DNA from: Flavobacteriales bacterium
Lineage (GTDB): Bacteria; Bacteroidota; Bacteroidia; Flavobacteriales_C; GCA-002722245
DNA length: 53,251 nt
Reading direction: 5' to 3'
Assembly (NCBI GenBank): GCA_947444925.1
Contig: CANFBW010000019.1
Location: 1 to 53,251, forward strand
A program made the position numbers and the translations under genes. This document shows, in pieces, positions 1-9,473 of this stretch (positions are counted from its first letter, which is position 1; every line of letters begins with the position of its first letter). Below the pieces are notes generated by a model. It saw nothing but the letters and a program-made list of their open reading frames with translations, did not search any database and had not been told where the DNA came from.

Positions 1-470
1 CCTTGATGCGACACAATAACAAGAAAAGTCAATGCCAATAAATTTTTGTTGCCACGCAAAATGCCGCTTAACGCAAGAAATGAAAAGAGGCCATATATCA
101 CAGCGCTGGCGCCAATGTGCGTTCCCGTATTGGCAAGCGACCATGTCCACACCCCCGACATAAAAAACACCCAAGCAAAAACAGTAAATGCAATTTCTTT
201 GTAGAAGAAAAATAGCATAGTAGCCAGCACTCCAAAAGCAAATGAATTGTTGAGTAAATGACTGAGATCGCCGTGTAAAAAGGGCATAAACACGACTCCA
301 CGCAAACCCTTGATCGATCGAGGCTGAACACCGTAGTTGGCTAAATTTTCGTGGAAATAGCTTTCAAATCCGAACACCATCCAACACACCAAAAGAAACA
401 AAAAGGGAAGCATGGCGCTTTTGAGTACGCTGCTTCTTAGCTCTGCTTCTGCATTTGATGTTTTTCTCAT
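1..470 (-). CDS. Rhomboid-family intramembrane serine protease (partial, 3' end off window)
   Basis: Reading the minus strand from an ATG at 468-470 gives an uninterrupted frame of 156 codons that runs off the window edge. It shows several hydrophobic segments, the rhomboid motif GDLSHLLNN (about residues 67-75) and the serine-loop motif HIGASAVIYG with the likely catalytic Ser122. The catalytic His of the later helix lies outside the window. Rhomboids cleave transmembrane substrates within the inner membrane. The gene begins 10 bp after the stop of tamB on the same strand, so the two probably share a transcript. The usual serine motif is GxSG; here it is GASA. Family assignment is solid; the substrate is unknown. 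Confidence 0.85.
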   Translation of the reverse strand, partial: MRKTSNAEAELRSSVLKSAMLPFLFLLVCWMVFGFESYFHENLANYGVQPRSIKGLRGVVFMPFLHGDLSHLLNNSFAFGVLATMLFFFYKEIAFTVFAWVFFMSGVWTWSLANTGTHIGASAVIYGLFSFLALSGILRGNKNLLALTFLVIVSHQ

Positions 471-480
471 AGTGCAGCCT

Positions 481-3400
481 TCAATTATTTTTTTTCCACA
501 ATTCAGAGAGTGTATCAAATTCTCGCCTAAAGAATACACCAATCCCTTGTGTTGGAATGGAACCGTCTTGATCTTTTTGATTTTGCTGCGACTTGCGAAA
601 AGCCTTCAACGTGATATCTTGCGAGAGTTTGTATTGCACCTCCATATCTGATGCATCTTTACCTATGTCGAAGGTGCCTGTTACAACAACTTTGTCATTT
701 AAAAAGTTTTTACCCACCGTCACCGCAACATTCGACAAACTGTCGGCACCCGCATTGTAGTCAATACCCACATTGAAAGCTTCGCCCGTAATTTGTGACA
801 AGTAGTTATTAACTTGACCGGTTAAAAATTGCTTGGCATTTGACAAGCCTGCATTCAGCACCGATGTACCCGCAGTTTTACTGTTGTCGGGAATTAAAAA
901 AGATCCCTGCATCAATAAAGAAATAGCTTGTTTTGTTCGCTCGCTTTCTCCCAAAATATTGTCGTTCACGATTTCCTGCGCGCGCGGGTTGGTAGAGCTT
1001 ACTTCTAAATCAAGTGTGGGTGTTGGATTCCATAAATTCCCCTTAAGATACATCACTACATTCACAGGCACATTTGAACTCATTTCGCCAATTTGGGTGC
1101 TGCTGTATTTCGTTGGATCCATCAACGAACTTACCTTTGTTCGCACTTTGTAAAGGGCTTTCAAATCAATAGCGGCTTCCATAGGATCTCCTGACCATGT
1201 TACTGTACCACCTCTACTTACCGCAAATTTTTTGCCTAAGAAATTTTTAACCGTAAAAAAATAATCCCCTTTCTCTACTTCGTACGTGCCATTCATAGTA
1301 AACTTTCCATTTGAAGTGATTTGAAATTGCATGTCTGAATTTCCTTGCGCATTGATTTCATCGCCCACCCTCGGATCAAAAATCATTTTTACTTTCGCAT
1401 CAGGAGTGATTTTAAAGTCAAAAGTCATATCGAGCCAAGGCACTTCTACAGCCTGACTGACCACTACTTTTTTGAGCAGCGCACTATCGCCGTCCTTTAC
1501 AAATTCAACAAAATCATACATAGGCAATTCTGATGCGCGATCAAGAGGCAAAACAATGCTGGTGTAATCAACAGTTTGACCGCGATCGAACTTCTCCGTT
1601 TTTAAATTAGCGTACATTACTACGTTGGATGTTGAACCCCCAATCATCACTGACCCTGTTACAAATGCCCTTCCGTAGTAATTTAAATTATTGTTTTGAC
1701 TGGTGTTTAAAGCGATCAACTTATTGGTTTTAATTTCAAGATTGAAATAAACATCCTTAAAACGGTTGTGGGTAATCACCCCATTGACAGTGCCCACACC
1801 CTCTTCTTTTCCTGCATGATAATAAGGCGCTGCGCCCTTAATGCCGAAGTTTTCAAAGTAAATACCATCTTCCTTAAATGTTACTTTATCGTTGAGATCG
1901 TAGTTCACATTTAAATAATCAATTTTTGGACTGAAATCACGGAATTGCAATTCCCCCAATACAATAGGAGCCTTTAGTTCTCCAGTGATGTTTAGTGTTC
2001 CAAACACTTTTGCCTTGCCTATATCAGAAAGTACTCCCGTAAAATAAGGTTGTAACAGCGATATTCTAAAGTTTTTAAAATCAACTGCGCAATGCAATTG
2101 CTCCTTTTCTTTGAAAGGAAAATAATCGCCGTTAAAATCTAACAAGTAGCCCTCTTCACTTGCAGTAATGCGTTTTACTTTGGCACTTAACGTTACTTTT
2201 TCTTCTTCTGGAAAATAGGTACTCGTTATTTCAGTTTCGCCAAACTTTTGTTTGTTGACCACCAAATCTGTCAGCAAGAGTGATGCGTTCAATTTTGCTT
2301 TGCGCAATACGGCTGACAATTGAAGTGCGCCCGTTGCATGGCCCGAAATTTCAACAGCGGGAATAAACACATTCAAAAACTCAAGTGAAACCCCATTGAA
2401 TTTTAAGGCCAATACATCGCTGTCACTTTCACCAACAGCGCCTTCAACTTGAAGGGTTTTGTCTTCCATACTCAGCAGCAGATTGTGCACTTCCCCCCTG
2501 TTTTTGATCCACGATACCCTACTGTCGTTGTTGATCATCCATAATTTATCGCTGAGAAAAAATCGCGTATCCACTAAGTTGAGGGCATAAGCATCTCGTG
2601 CTAAAATATTAATGTTGCCGGCAATGTGGGCATTGTTTTTCAAGGAATCATCGTTGTTCCAATCACATGAAAAGGCAAGATTATTTTGCAGCACATCGGC
2701 ACTAAATTCAAATTTATTAAAAGGTATTTTATTGCCTGGCGCAACTGTGTTTGCTGACAAAAGCACCTTGTAATTGTTGTGGTCACCCACCATCGTTTGC
2801 AGATGCATACCCCTTATACCCACGCCAGGAAAAGCCGCGCTATCGCTCAATACAGACAATTGCACTCCGCTTTTATCGTCGTACAGCATTTGTAAATTTG
2901 AGTTTTTAGCAAAAAAATACTCGGACAAAAACAGGCGTTGAACGGGCATGAAATCTTTCACTTTTATACTCAAATGCACATCTTGGCCCTTATCTACATT
3001 GCTTTGGTGCGACAAGAGATGATTAGAGAAATTGGCAAAATAATGCATTAGCAATCCATCAACATTTGCAATACTGAATTTACCACTAAGCGATGCATCA
3101 GCCACTTCAGAGCGTAAATCAATTTTTCGCGCGCCATTGAAGCGAGAGGCTTTGAAGTATACTTGTCCCAGTTCTTCTTTAAAAATACCTTCCGACCAAT
3201 TTAAATTATTCACCAAAGCGTCGCCCTCCATTTCGTCGATACTGTTTCCTTTTAAATTAACTTCGGTAGACGCCGACACCACCAATGAAGTGTCTCTATT
3301 AACAAATCCAAGTCGCGATAAATAGGCCTTATTCACATTGGCTTTGAAGTGATACGAAATACTGTCTGCTGCAAAGTTCACGTCTCCGTTGAATGCCATG

Positions 3401-4929
3401 TCACAGTATTTGTCGTTGATCTTCATTTCTCCCGAGAAGCGTTTTCCATTCATGGCGGCATTCAGGCTAATGTTGTTGTACGAATAGCCGTTGAAATCAA
3501 AACGATGCACTTTACCATCAAAATTCGCGTCAGTTTTTTCCTTAGAAAACGTCAATTGCGTTGTGCCATTCAACACCATCGTTCCCAAGCTGGGATTGGC
3601 GAGCAATCGACCCAGCTCAAAATTGGGTACATTAATTTTTCCATGAATTTGCTGTGCGCTGTTTTTGTCGACTTTGTACTGCACGTCGGTGATGATTGTT
3701 CCGAGGTCCGTGTTCAATTTTCCATACGCCACAAATTCATTAATGAAGCCAGTGTACTCCCCTTTAAAACTAAGTGCGCCCAACTTCTTGAGCATATCAG
3801 GCAAGGGAAGCGCTGCGAATCCACTGTCTGAGGGATAGGTCAATGCTGCCAAATCGTTGTAGTTGCTTTTTAAACTTTTAAGCTCTGCGAAAATAAAGGT
3901 ATTGTTGATGTCAGGCAGTCCTTCCATTTCAAGATTCCCGTTAAGCAAAGTAGCTATCCCCGTTTCTACAACAAGGTTTTTGCATTTTAAAGAGTTGACC
4001 TTTCCTGTAAATTTTCCCTTCAAATACAATTGCTGCTTCCAATGCATTAAATCGGGCGCGAAGTAACCGATGTCGCCCATCAATATATCCGCTTCATCCA
4101 CCGTGATATTCATTTTTACCTTATTGACAAAATCGCTGTAATCAGCGTAGCTCTTGTATTTAAAAGCGACATCTCCTTTCAAAGAAGTAGAATTATAGGC
4201 TACTGAAAATTTCTGAAGCGTTAAAAACGAGGCGCAATTTTTAATATCAGCACTGAGCTGATGCACATCAAAACCGCTTCTGTCTTTTGCTTTAAAGCTT
4301 TGCAAATGCGCACTTAACGTATCGCCATCAAAGCGCAATTGATGAAGCTCTGTATTCAATTTACGAAGGGATATATGCGCATAATCAATACCCTTAATGG
4401 TTGCCGGCGCATTGGCATCGTTGTAGCGGAATTCAAAATTTTGCAGTGCTATTTTTTTTGCGTCAATGTTCCACTTTGCTGCGACGCTGGTGTCTTTCGG
4501 AAGGTACTCGTTAATAAAATAACTGAGATTGGTGATGCTATCGCCCTTGTATACCTTGAGGTCGATCAGGCCTTTGTCAACATCAAGCAATTGAGCATTG
4601 ATAAAGTGTTGTGACAAACTGAACGAATCTACATCAAAAGCCAATTCGTCTAAATACAGCAAAGTATCTTGCTTATAGTCTAAAATCAGCAGTCCTTCAA
4701 GAGACAACGTGTTTTTTAAAACTTTAATGTTAACACCTCGAATGGAAATTTTACTTTGGTGCCCTTTATTGAGGTAGTCACTGAATTTTTGCACTAAATA
4801 AGTTTGCACTGTTGCGCTTCTAAACACAAGATACGCGCCGCCTGTCAGTAGCAATAGAAAAATTAGCGACGAAAGCAATACACGCTTTAGTCGTTTTTTC
4901 CATTTACTTTTTACTTGAGGCTCTTCCAT
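481..4929 (-). CDS. tamB: TamB-like translocation and assembly module protein (DUF490)
   Basis: This 1482-residue protein has a basic N-terminus, one membrane anchor at about residues 16-36, a very long stretch of short beta-strand repeats typical of AsmA/TamB-like proteins, and a C-terminal TamB (DUF490) domain at about residues 1030-1470. Family members span the periplasm as a hydrophobic groove and take part in outer-membrane protein assembly or lipid transport. The length is usual for Bacteroidota. The ATG at 4929 sits just before the anchor and fits well. A rhomboid gene follows 10 bp downstream. Upstream, a relic and a GH30 gene separate it from tsaD. Family identity rests on architecture and C-terminal similarity. 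Confidence 0.88.
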   Translation of the reverse strand: MEEPQVKSKWKKRLKRVLLSSLIFLLLLTGGAYLVFRSATVQTYLVQKFSDYLNKGHQSKISIRGVNIKVLKNTLSLEGLLILDYKQDTLLYLDELAFDVDSFSLSQHFINAQLLDVDKGLIDLKVYKGDSITNLSYFINEYLPKDTSVAAKWNIDAKKIALQNFEFRYNDANAPATIKGIDYAHISLRKLNTELHQLRFDGDTLSAHLQSFKAKDRSGFDVHQLSADIKNCASFLTLQKFSVAYNSTSLKGDVAFKYKSYADYSDFVNKVKMNITVDEADILMGDIGYFAPDLMHWKQQLYLKGKFTGKVNSLKCKNLVVETGIATLLNGNLEMEGLPDINNTFIFAELKSLKSNYNDLAALTYPSDSGFAALPLPDMLKKLGALSFKGEYTGFINEFVAYGKLNTDLGTIITDVQYKVDKNSAQQIHGKINVPNFELGRLLANPSLGTMVLNGTTQLTFSKEKTDANFDGKVHRFDFNGYSYNNISLNAAMNGKRFSGEMKINDKYCDMAFNGDVNFAADSISYHFKANVNKAYLSRLGFVNRDTSLVVSASTEVNLKGNSIDEMEGDALVNNLNWSEGIFKEELGQVYFKASRFNGARKIDLRSEVADASLSGKFSIANVDGLLMHYFANFSNHLLSHQSNVDKGQDVHLSIKVKDFMPVQRLFLSEYFFAKNSNLQMLYDDKSGVQLSVLSDSAAFPGVGIRGMHLQTMVGDHNNYKVLLSANTVAPGNKIPFNKFEFSADVLQNNLAFSCDWNNDDSLKNNAHIAGNINILARDAYALNLVDTRFFLSDKLWMINNDSRVSWIKNRGEVHNLLLSMEDKTLQVEGAVGESDSDVLALKFNGVSLEFLNVFIPAVEISGHATGALQLSAVLRKAKLNASLLLTDLVVNKQKFGETEITSTYFPEEEKVTLSAKVKRITASEEGYLLDFNGDYFPFKEKEQLHCAVDFKNFRISLLQPYFTGVLSDIGKAKVFGTLNITGELKAPIVLGELQFRDFSPKIDYLNVNYDLNDKVTFKEDGIYFENFGIKGAAPYYHAGKEEGVGTVNGVITHNRFKDVYFNLEIKTNKLIALNTSQNNNLNYYGRAFVTGSVMIGGSTSNVVMYANLKTEKFDRGQTVDYTSIVLPLDRASELPMYDFVEFVKDGDSALLKKVVVSQAVEVPWLDMTFDFKITPDAKVKMIFDPRVGDEINAQGNSDMQFQITSNGKFTMNGTYEVEKGDYFFTVKNFLGKKFAVSRGGTVTWSGDPMEAAIDLKALYKVRTKVSSLMDPTKYSSTQIGEMSSNVPVNVVMYLKGNLWNPTPTLDLEVSSTNPRAQEIVNDNILGESERTKQAISLLMQGSFLIPDNSKTAGTSVLNAGLSNAKQFLTGQVNNYLSQITGEAFNVGIDYNAGADSLSNVAVTVGKNFLNDKVVVTGTFDIGKDASDMEVQYKLSQDITLKAFRKSQQNQKDQDGSIPTQGIGVFFRREFDTLSELWKKNN

Positions 4930-5062
4930 CTGAAATTTGTGCTTACTAAAATAATAGTAATTCAGATGGAATACTATTTATACGTGTTAAAGAATTGGGG
5001 GCGGTGCACACAGTGAAGCGCTATCTTTTAACATGTTTCACAAAGTCATTAGCCTCCTACGT

Positions 5063-5460
5063 TTATACTTGCAAAATAAAAAGTCCTGAAGTGGAATTTC
5101 GACCAATGATTGCAGTGCTGTGACCGTCTCCGTTTTCAATGGCATTGCCATTTATTCACTGATTATGTATGAAAAGGCTCCTTTCACATGAAGCACAAAA
5201 GTTTCACTAAAAGGATTAGTGCAACAACGAACAGTATTTTTTTCTTACGTATTTATTAATATCCGTAGTCAAAACAGATTCGCCCCAAGCGATGCCTATG
5301 CCTACATTGCTCATGTATACGCGACCACAAACATTCATGTCACCCATAACGAATTGCCCCTTGCCTGGACTACCTTACTCCATTCATAAGTTTCAGGGCT
5401 TTGTGCAACTAAGGCTGTGCTAAAAAAAGCGCGAAGGCTATCTTGTGTAAAATTAACGTA
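5063..5460 (-). pseudogene. Decayed gene relic, probably the end of a secreted protein
   Basis: The minus strand reads as protein-like sequence broken across frames. From 5460 downward one frame gives about 41 residues ending in GNSLWVT before a stop; a shift of one base continues as GDMNVCGRVYMSNVGIGIAW and beyond, reaching INKYV. A last block at 5149-5063 reads NGDGHSTAIIGRNSTSGLFI and ends LQV then stop, which resembles the end of a type IX sorting domain (SGLYILQV-like). There is no start codon and there are several stops. It lies directly behind the GH30 gene in the same orientation. I infer a dead, eroded gene; the original family is not recognised. Confidence 0.5.
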
Positions 5461-5461
5461 T

Positions 5462-7474
5462 TTATTGTTTGTTGATTTTAAGGATGGTGTTTTCTGAATT
5501 TGTTTTTATTTGTAAAAGATACACTCCACTAAGCAAATTTGCGCCGATAGATGTTCCTTTTGCAGCGAAACCGCTCTCCACTGTTTTTCCCAAAGCGTCA
5601 AATACTTGATAGTAAAAATCGCTGTCAATTTGCACTTTAAAACTATCGTTGAATGGATTTGGATAACAGTTTATGTTTTTTTTATAGAGCTCTAAAAGCT
5701 CTGCCACAAGCGCAACATCATAGATCACGGTGGTAATGGAGCTGTCGGGTAATACCAACTGTCCTGAAACAGACACCGCTCCCAAACTTTGGTAATACTT
5801 ATTGCCTTGTGACTGAAAGACTGCTGATCCAGTGATGTTGTAGCCATCCAATTTCAAACTTGATGTTACTGCAGACACACCTGTGTTGATCAATACTGTT
5901 ACAATTTGATTGCCTGCCGGGTTCACAAATACTGAGGATTTCACAACTGCGTTGTCGCAACTTCCGCCAATTCTTTTATAGCCGCCCGAAAGCGCTTTGC
6001 TAAAATGCTTCATTGCGTAATACGTAGGATTAATGGAATAACCTTTGGCATTGACCCACGCGTTTTTGGTCCATGGATTTTCAATATTAATCAACCCATC
6101 TCCTGGCCAAATTAAATTCCAATGCAAGTAGGTAGAAGAGTTCGCTGCTGTCAACACATTGTTGATCAACCATCCTGTTTTAAACCATCCATCACTGTTG
6201 ATTTCAAACTCGGTAAGAAAGTTTGGCTTGTCGGAAAATCCATTTGAAATGGCTGACAAAGCAGCGTTGTATGAGTCTGGTGCACTCCCCGTACCTCCAT
6301 GATACATATGAAAGGCATAGCCAAACAAACCCACTTTATTTTTAATAGGCGCTGAGAAATTTGTGAAATTATTATAGCCAATACCCAGTGGTTCAGCCCC
6401 CAACATTTTTGGCACATTGGGAAGATTTTTAATTTGATTGTATACCGAATCAAAAGCCTTATCGTAACCAGGGAAATCAGTTGTTTCAGTTGGTGTGAAT
6501 TTACAAGTTTCCCATTTTGTGGTCAACCAATCGGGTTCATTTTGAATGCTGATTAAATCTGGATAGATGCCAATTTTAGCATAAGCGATCAAAGCATTTT
6601 TCCAATAGGCAGCAAATTTTCCGTAAGCAAAATTACCATTCTCTTTGATAAGTGTACCACTGTCGAGTACACCCAAGCTTTTCAAATTGGCGGGTGGCGA
6701 CCACGAGCACATGAGCACTCTTGTAGCCGGATTGTAATGCTTTGCCTTTTGCACAAATTCCAAATCATTGCTGGTGAAATTGACTTCATTGCGGTAGCTG
6801 TTTCTAATGCGCAGCCAATCAAGACCAAGGTCATCGTAAAGCAATTGATACATTTCTTCTTTGTATTGATGGGCAAGCACCCAGTCGTTGTAAAAAGCAA
6901 TGGCGCCACCAAAACCTTCTAGCGTTTGGTAAATGGTGGTGGGTGTTACAGTAAGTAAATTCGTTGTACTTTGCACTGGCGCAGCATAGGCGCTAATACT
7001 CAAGGCATCAATTAAGAATGTACCGGTTTGCGGAAATTGAAATTTGTGTTGTGGATTGACTTCTAACGCAGTGTAAAGCCATTCGTATTTTTTCCAGGTA
7101 GTAGTCAGCGCCAATGATTGTGAGGCATATTTTGTGTTTTGTTCTACTACCGAAATTGTAGCACCATCAATACTTGCTTTTGCATAAAAGCTAATGGAAT
7201 ACACTTTAGAAACCGTTGCCACCCAGTTCGCCCCCATTGTTTGTATGCTCCAAGCGTTGGTACCCAAAGTGGTGACAACTACTTTTTCCGCTTGAGTTGC
7301 TTCGTATTTGTCGGCAGTAGACAAAGAAAATACAGCTGTACCTCCATCACCAGCGATGTTGGTCCAGCCAGTGAACCCCGATTCATAGCCTCCATTTGAA
7401 ATTAAGCTTTGTGCAGGTAAATAGTAACACAGCAACAGCAACAGCAATGCGAGAGCAGAACATATTTTTTTCAT
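5462..7474 (-). CDS. Secreted glycoside hydrolase family 30 enzyme with N-terminal CBM-like domain and T9SS sorting domain
   Basis: The protein has 670 residues. A signal peptide (about 1-22, ending PAQS) is followed by a beta-sandwich domain resembling CBM4/9-type modules (about 25-165), then a GH30 (beta/alpha)8 catalytic domain (about 172-510) starting TIYQTLEGFGGAIAF. The likely acid/base is Glu313 in QNEPDW and the likely nucleophile Glu422 in FLTEFE. A beta domain follows, and the C-terminus carries a Por sorting domain beginning CYPNPFNDSF (about 605-670), so the enzyme should leave through type IX secretion. GH30 members cleave xylan, beta-1,6-glucan or glucosylceramide; the substrate cannot be fixed here, though the esterases at 25-29 kb make xylan attractive. 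Confidence 0.87.
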   Translation of the reverse strand: MKKICSALALLLLLLCYYLPAQSLISNGGYESGFTGWTNIAGDGGTAVFSLSTADKYEATQAEKVVVTTLGTNAWSIQTMGANWVATVSKVYSISFYAKASIDGATISVVEQNTKYASQSLALTTTWKKYEWLYTALEVNPQHKFQFPQTGTFLIDALSISAYAAPVQSTTNLLTVTPTTIYQTLEGFGGAIAFYNDWVLAHQYKEEMYQLLYDDLGLDWLRIRNSYRNEVNFTSNDLEFVQKAKHYNPATRVLMCSWSPPANLKSLGVLDSGTLIKENGNFAYGKFAAYWKNALIAYAKIGIYPDLISIQNEPDWLTTKWETCKFTPTETTDFPGYDKAFDSVYNQIKNLPNVPKMLGAEPLGIGYNNFTNFSAPIKNKVGLFGYAFHMYHGGTGSAPDSYNAALSAISNGFSDKPNFLTEFEINSDGWFKTGWLINNVLTAANSSTYLHWNLIWPGDGLINIENPWTKNAWVNAKGYSINPTYYAMKHFSKALSGGYKRIGGSCDNAVVKSSVFVNPAGNQIVTVLINTGVSAVTSSLKLDGYNITGSAVFQSQGNKYYQSLGAVSVSGQLVLPDSSITTVIYDVALVAELLELYKKNINCYPNPFNDSFKVQIDSDFYYQVFDALGKTVESGFAAKGTSIGANLLSGVYLLQIKTNSENTILKINKQ

Positions 7475-7507
7475 TTTGAAGTCATTACAAATTGATATTC
7501 GTGCAAA

Positions 7508-7547
7508 AAAATAAGGGGGGCGATATTTCTATCACCCCCCTTATTTT
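7508..7547 (-). terminator. Terminator-like hairpin in the GH30 leader (possible attenuator)
   Basis: A perfect 13-bp stem (7508-7520 with 7535-7547) with six G:C pairs encloses a 14-nt loop. On the minus strand the stem is followed by a run of T, the form of an intrinsic terminator, and it lies about 34 nt before the GH30 start codon. On the plus strand it sits upstream of the rhodanese gene. The neighbouring genes are divergent, so it does not end either of them. It could be a leader attenuator or a leftover terminator of a lost gene. Confidence 0.55.
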
Positions 7548-7669
7548 CACGTCTGTGGTATTTGCACACCGCCGACGCAAGTTCAATTTACACTAATATT
7601 TTGAAAATTAAAAAAAAACGCATTTATATGCCATAGCTTGCTTAATTTTGAGCACACAATAAAAAAAAC

Positions 7670-8380
7670 ATGAAAAACTATATATCACTTCTGCTTTTTG
7701 CTGCAATTACCATTTTCAGCGCTTGCCAAAACACAGAAGTAAAAACATTGTCGGTGGATGAATTTGAAAAACAAATCAAAGCCGATAGCAGCGCTCAAAT
7801 TCTTGATGTGCGCACGGCTGAAGAATTTAACGAAATGCAATTGACGGGTGCCATCAATGCCGACTGGAATAGTGATCATTTTGCAAAAGACATTCAATCT
7901 TTAGATCCCAACAAATCAACTTTTGTGTATTGTTTAGGGGGCAAACGAAGTGCCGCTGCAGCCCAAAAACTATTGGAACTCGGCTTTAAAGATGTGCGCA
8001 ATTTAGAGGGTGGAATGCGCGCTTGGTTGCAAGCAGGGAAGTCAAGTGACATCAAAAACCCTGCTGCCACAAGTGAAATTAAAATGAGTGATTTTCAAAA
8101 GTTGATTGCAGCAAAACCATTGGTGTTGGCCGACTTCAATGCGCCATGGTGTGGTCCATGCAAACAACAAGGACCCATTCTCGATGAAATTGCTGCTGAA
8201 AAAATGGACACCATTGAAATTATAAAACTCAACACCGACGTGCATCAAGAAGTGTCTTCCGCTTTAAAAATCGACGGCATTCCAACGCTGATCCTTTATA
8301 AAAATGGAAAGCAAGTGTGGCGTAACGAAGGTTTAATTGCCAAGTCCGAATTGAATAAAATAATTGCAGCCAACCAATAG
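7670..8380 (+). CDS. Rhodanese-thioredoxin fusion lipoprotein
   Basis: This 236-residue protein has a lipoprotein signal (FSAC, lipidated Cys19), a rhodanese domain at about residues 27-125 with the persulfide loop centred on Cys88 (VYCLGGKRSA), and a thioredoxin domain at about 138-236 with the redox motif WCGPC (Cys161/Cys164). The protein is thus membrane-anchored and faces the periplasm. Rhodaneses carry sulfane sulfur and thioredoxins reduce disulfides or persulfides, so a joined role in sulfur transfer or reduction is a reasonable inference. It lies 45 bp upstream of tsaD on the same strand; cotranscription is possible. No partner is evident nearby. Confidence 0.88.
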   Translation: MKNYISLLLFAAITIFSACQNTEVKTLSVDEFEKQIKADSSAQILDVRTAEEFNEMQLTGAINADWNSDHFAKDIQSLDPNKSTFVYCLGGKRSAAAAQKLLELGFKDVRNLEGGMRAWLQAGKSSDIKNPAATSEIKMSDFQKLIAAKPLVLADFNAPWCGPCKQQGPILDEIAAEKMDTIEIIKLNTDVHQEVSSALKIDGIPTLILYKNGKQVWRNEGLIAKSELNKIIAANQ

Positions 8381-8425
8381 CATCTTATTTAGTTCATCTG
8401 CAAATGGCACTTTAACACAAGAAGT

Positions 8426-9430
8426 ATGAAAGAAGCATTAATTCTCGCTATTGAATCCTCCTGCGACGACACAGGAGCTGCTGTGCTGCGCGGAAGAAAA
8501 GTGCTTTCAAATGTAGTAGCGGGACAATCCGTACACGAAAAATATGGAGGCATCGTGCCCGAACTTGCGTCACGCTCTCACCAACAAAATATTGTTCCAG
8601 TGGTGCAACAAGCGTTGGAAAGAGCAGGCGTCACCAAAGAAGAACTCGATGCAGTTGCCTTTACAAAAGGCCCAGGCTTGCTCGGATCTTTGCTCGTTGG
8701 ATCTTCCTTCGCAAAAGCTTTCAGCATGGCGTTAAACAAGCCCTTGATTGAAATCAATCACATGGAAGCGCATATATTGGCGCACTTCATTGAAGGCGAA
8801 ACACCTCCCCCCCCTTTTCCGTTTATTTGTTTAACGGTATCGGGCGGACATACGCAATTGGTTAAGGTGAGCGCGCCCGACGTTTTTGAAATTCTTGGCG
8901 AAACCATTGACGACGCTGCGGGCGAAGCCTTTGATAAAATCGCTAAAATAATGAACTTCCCTTTTCCGGGCGGACCAATGATTGACAAATTAGCGAAGGA
9001 CGGAAACCCTGATAAATTTGCTTTTGCCCATCCTAAAGTACCCGAATTAAATTTCAGCTTCAGCGGACTCAAAACATCTGTGCTTTATTTTCTAAAAAAG
9101 GAAGTGCTTAAAAACCCCAATTTTATTGAAGAAAACAAAGTTGATTTGGCCGCTTCAGTGCAAAAAACCATCATTGATATTTTAATGAAGCAACTCAAAA
9201 AAGCTGCTGATCAAAATGGCATTACGCATGTTGCTATTGCAGGCGGTGTATCGGCCAACAGCGGACTGCGCGCTGCACTGCAGGCGCAAAACGCATGGAC
9301 AAGCTATGTTCCTAAATTTGAGTTTTGCACTGACAACGCCGCGATGATTGGTATTGCAGCACATTTCAAGTTTATCAAAGGTGAATTCAGCGATCAGTCA
9401 AGCAAAGCATCGGCTCGACTAGAAATGTAA
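8426..9430 (+). CDS. tsaD: tRNA N6-adenosine threonylcarbamoyltransferase TsaD
   Basis: The 334-residue product matches the TsaD/Kae1 family over full length: N-terminal ESSCDDTGAA (about residues 10-19), the metal-binding motif NHMEAH with His112 and His116, SGGHTQLV, and the late GGVSANSGLR glycine-rich motif. TsaD transfers the threonylcarbamoyl group from threonylcarbamoyl-AMP to A37 of ANN-decoding tRNAs, working with TsaB and TsaE in the cytoplasm. It is essential in most bacteria. In Bacteroidota it often lies divergently beside tamB; here the two are separated by about 3.5 kb of other genes. It converges on the SPOR-repeat gene with a 43-bp gap. Confidence 0.97.
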   Translation: MKEALILAIESSCDDTGAAVLRGRKVLSNVVAGQSVHEKYGGIVPELASRSHQQNIVPVVQQALERAGVTKEELDAVAFTKGPGLLGSLLVGSSFAKAFSMALNKPLIEINHMEAHILAHFIEGETPPPPFPFICLTVSGGHTQLVKVSAPDVFEILGETIDDAAGEAFDKIAKIMNFPFPGGPMIDKLAKDGNPDKFAFAHPKVPELNFSFSGLKTSVLYFLKKEVLKNPNFIEENKVDLAASVQKTIIDILMKQLKKAADQNGITHVAIAGGVSANSGLRAALQAQNAWTSYVPKFEFCTDNAAMIGIAAHFKFIKGEFSDQSSKASARLEM

Positions 9431-9473
9431 TTCTTGCAAACACCTCTTGTATTTGACTTACTACAATCGAGTC

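Noticed and set aside
3349-3831. 160-codon plus-strand frame inside tamB
   Set aside because: Antisense to a well-supported gene, with no signal, domain or start context.
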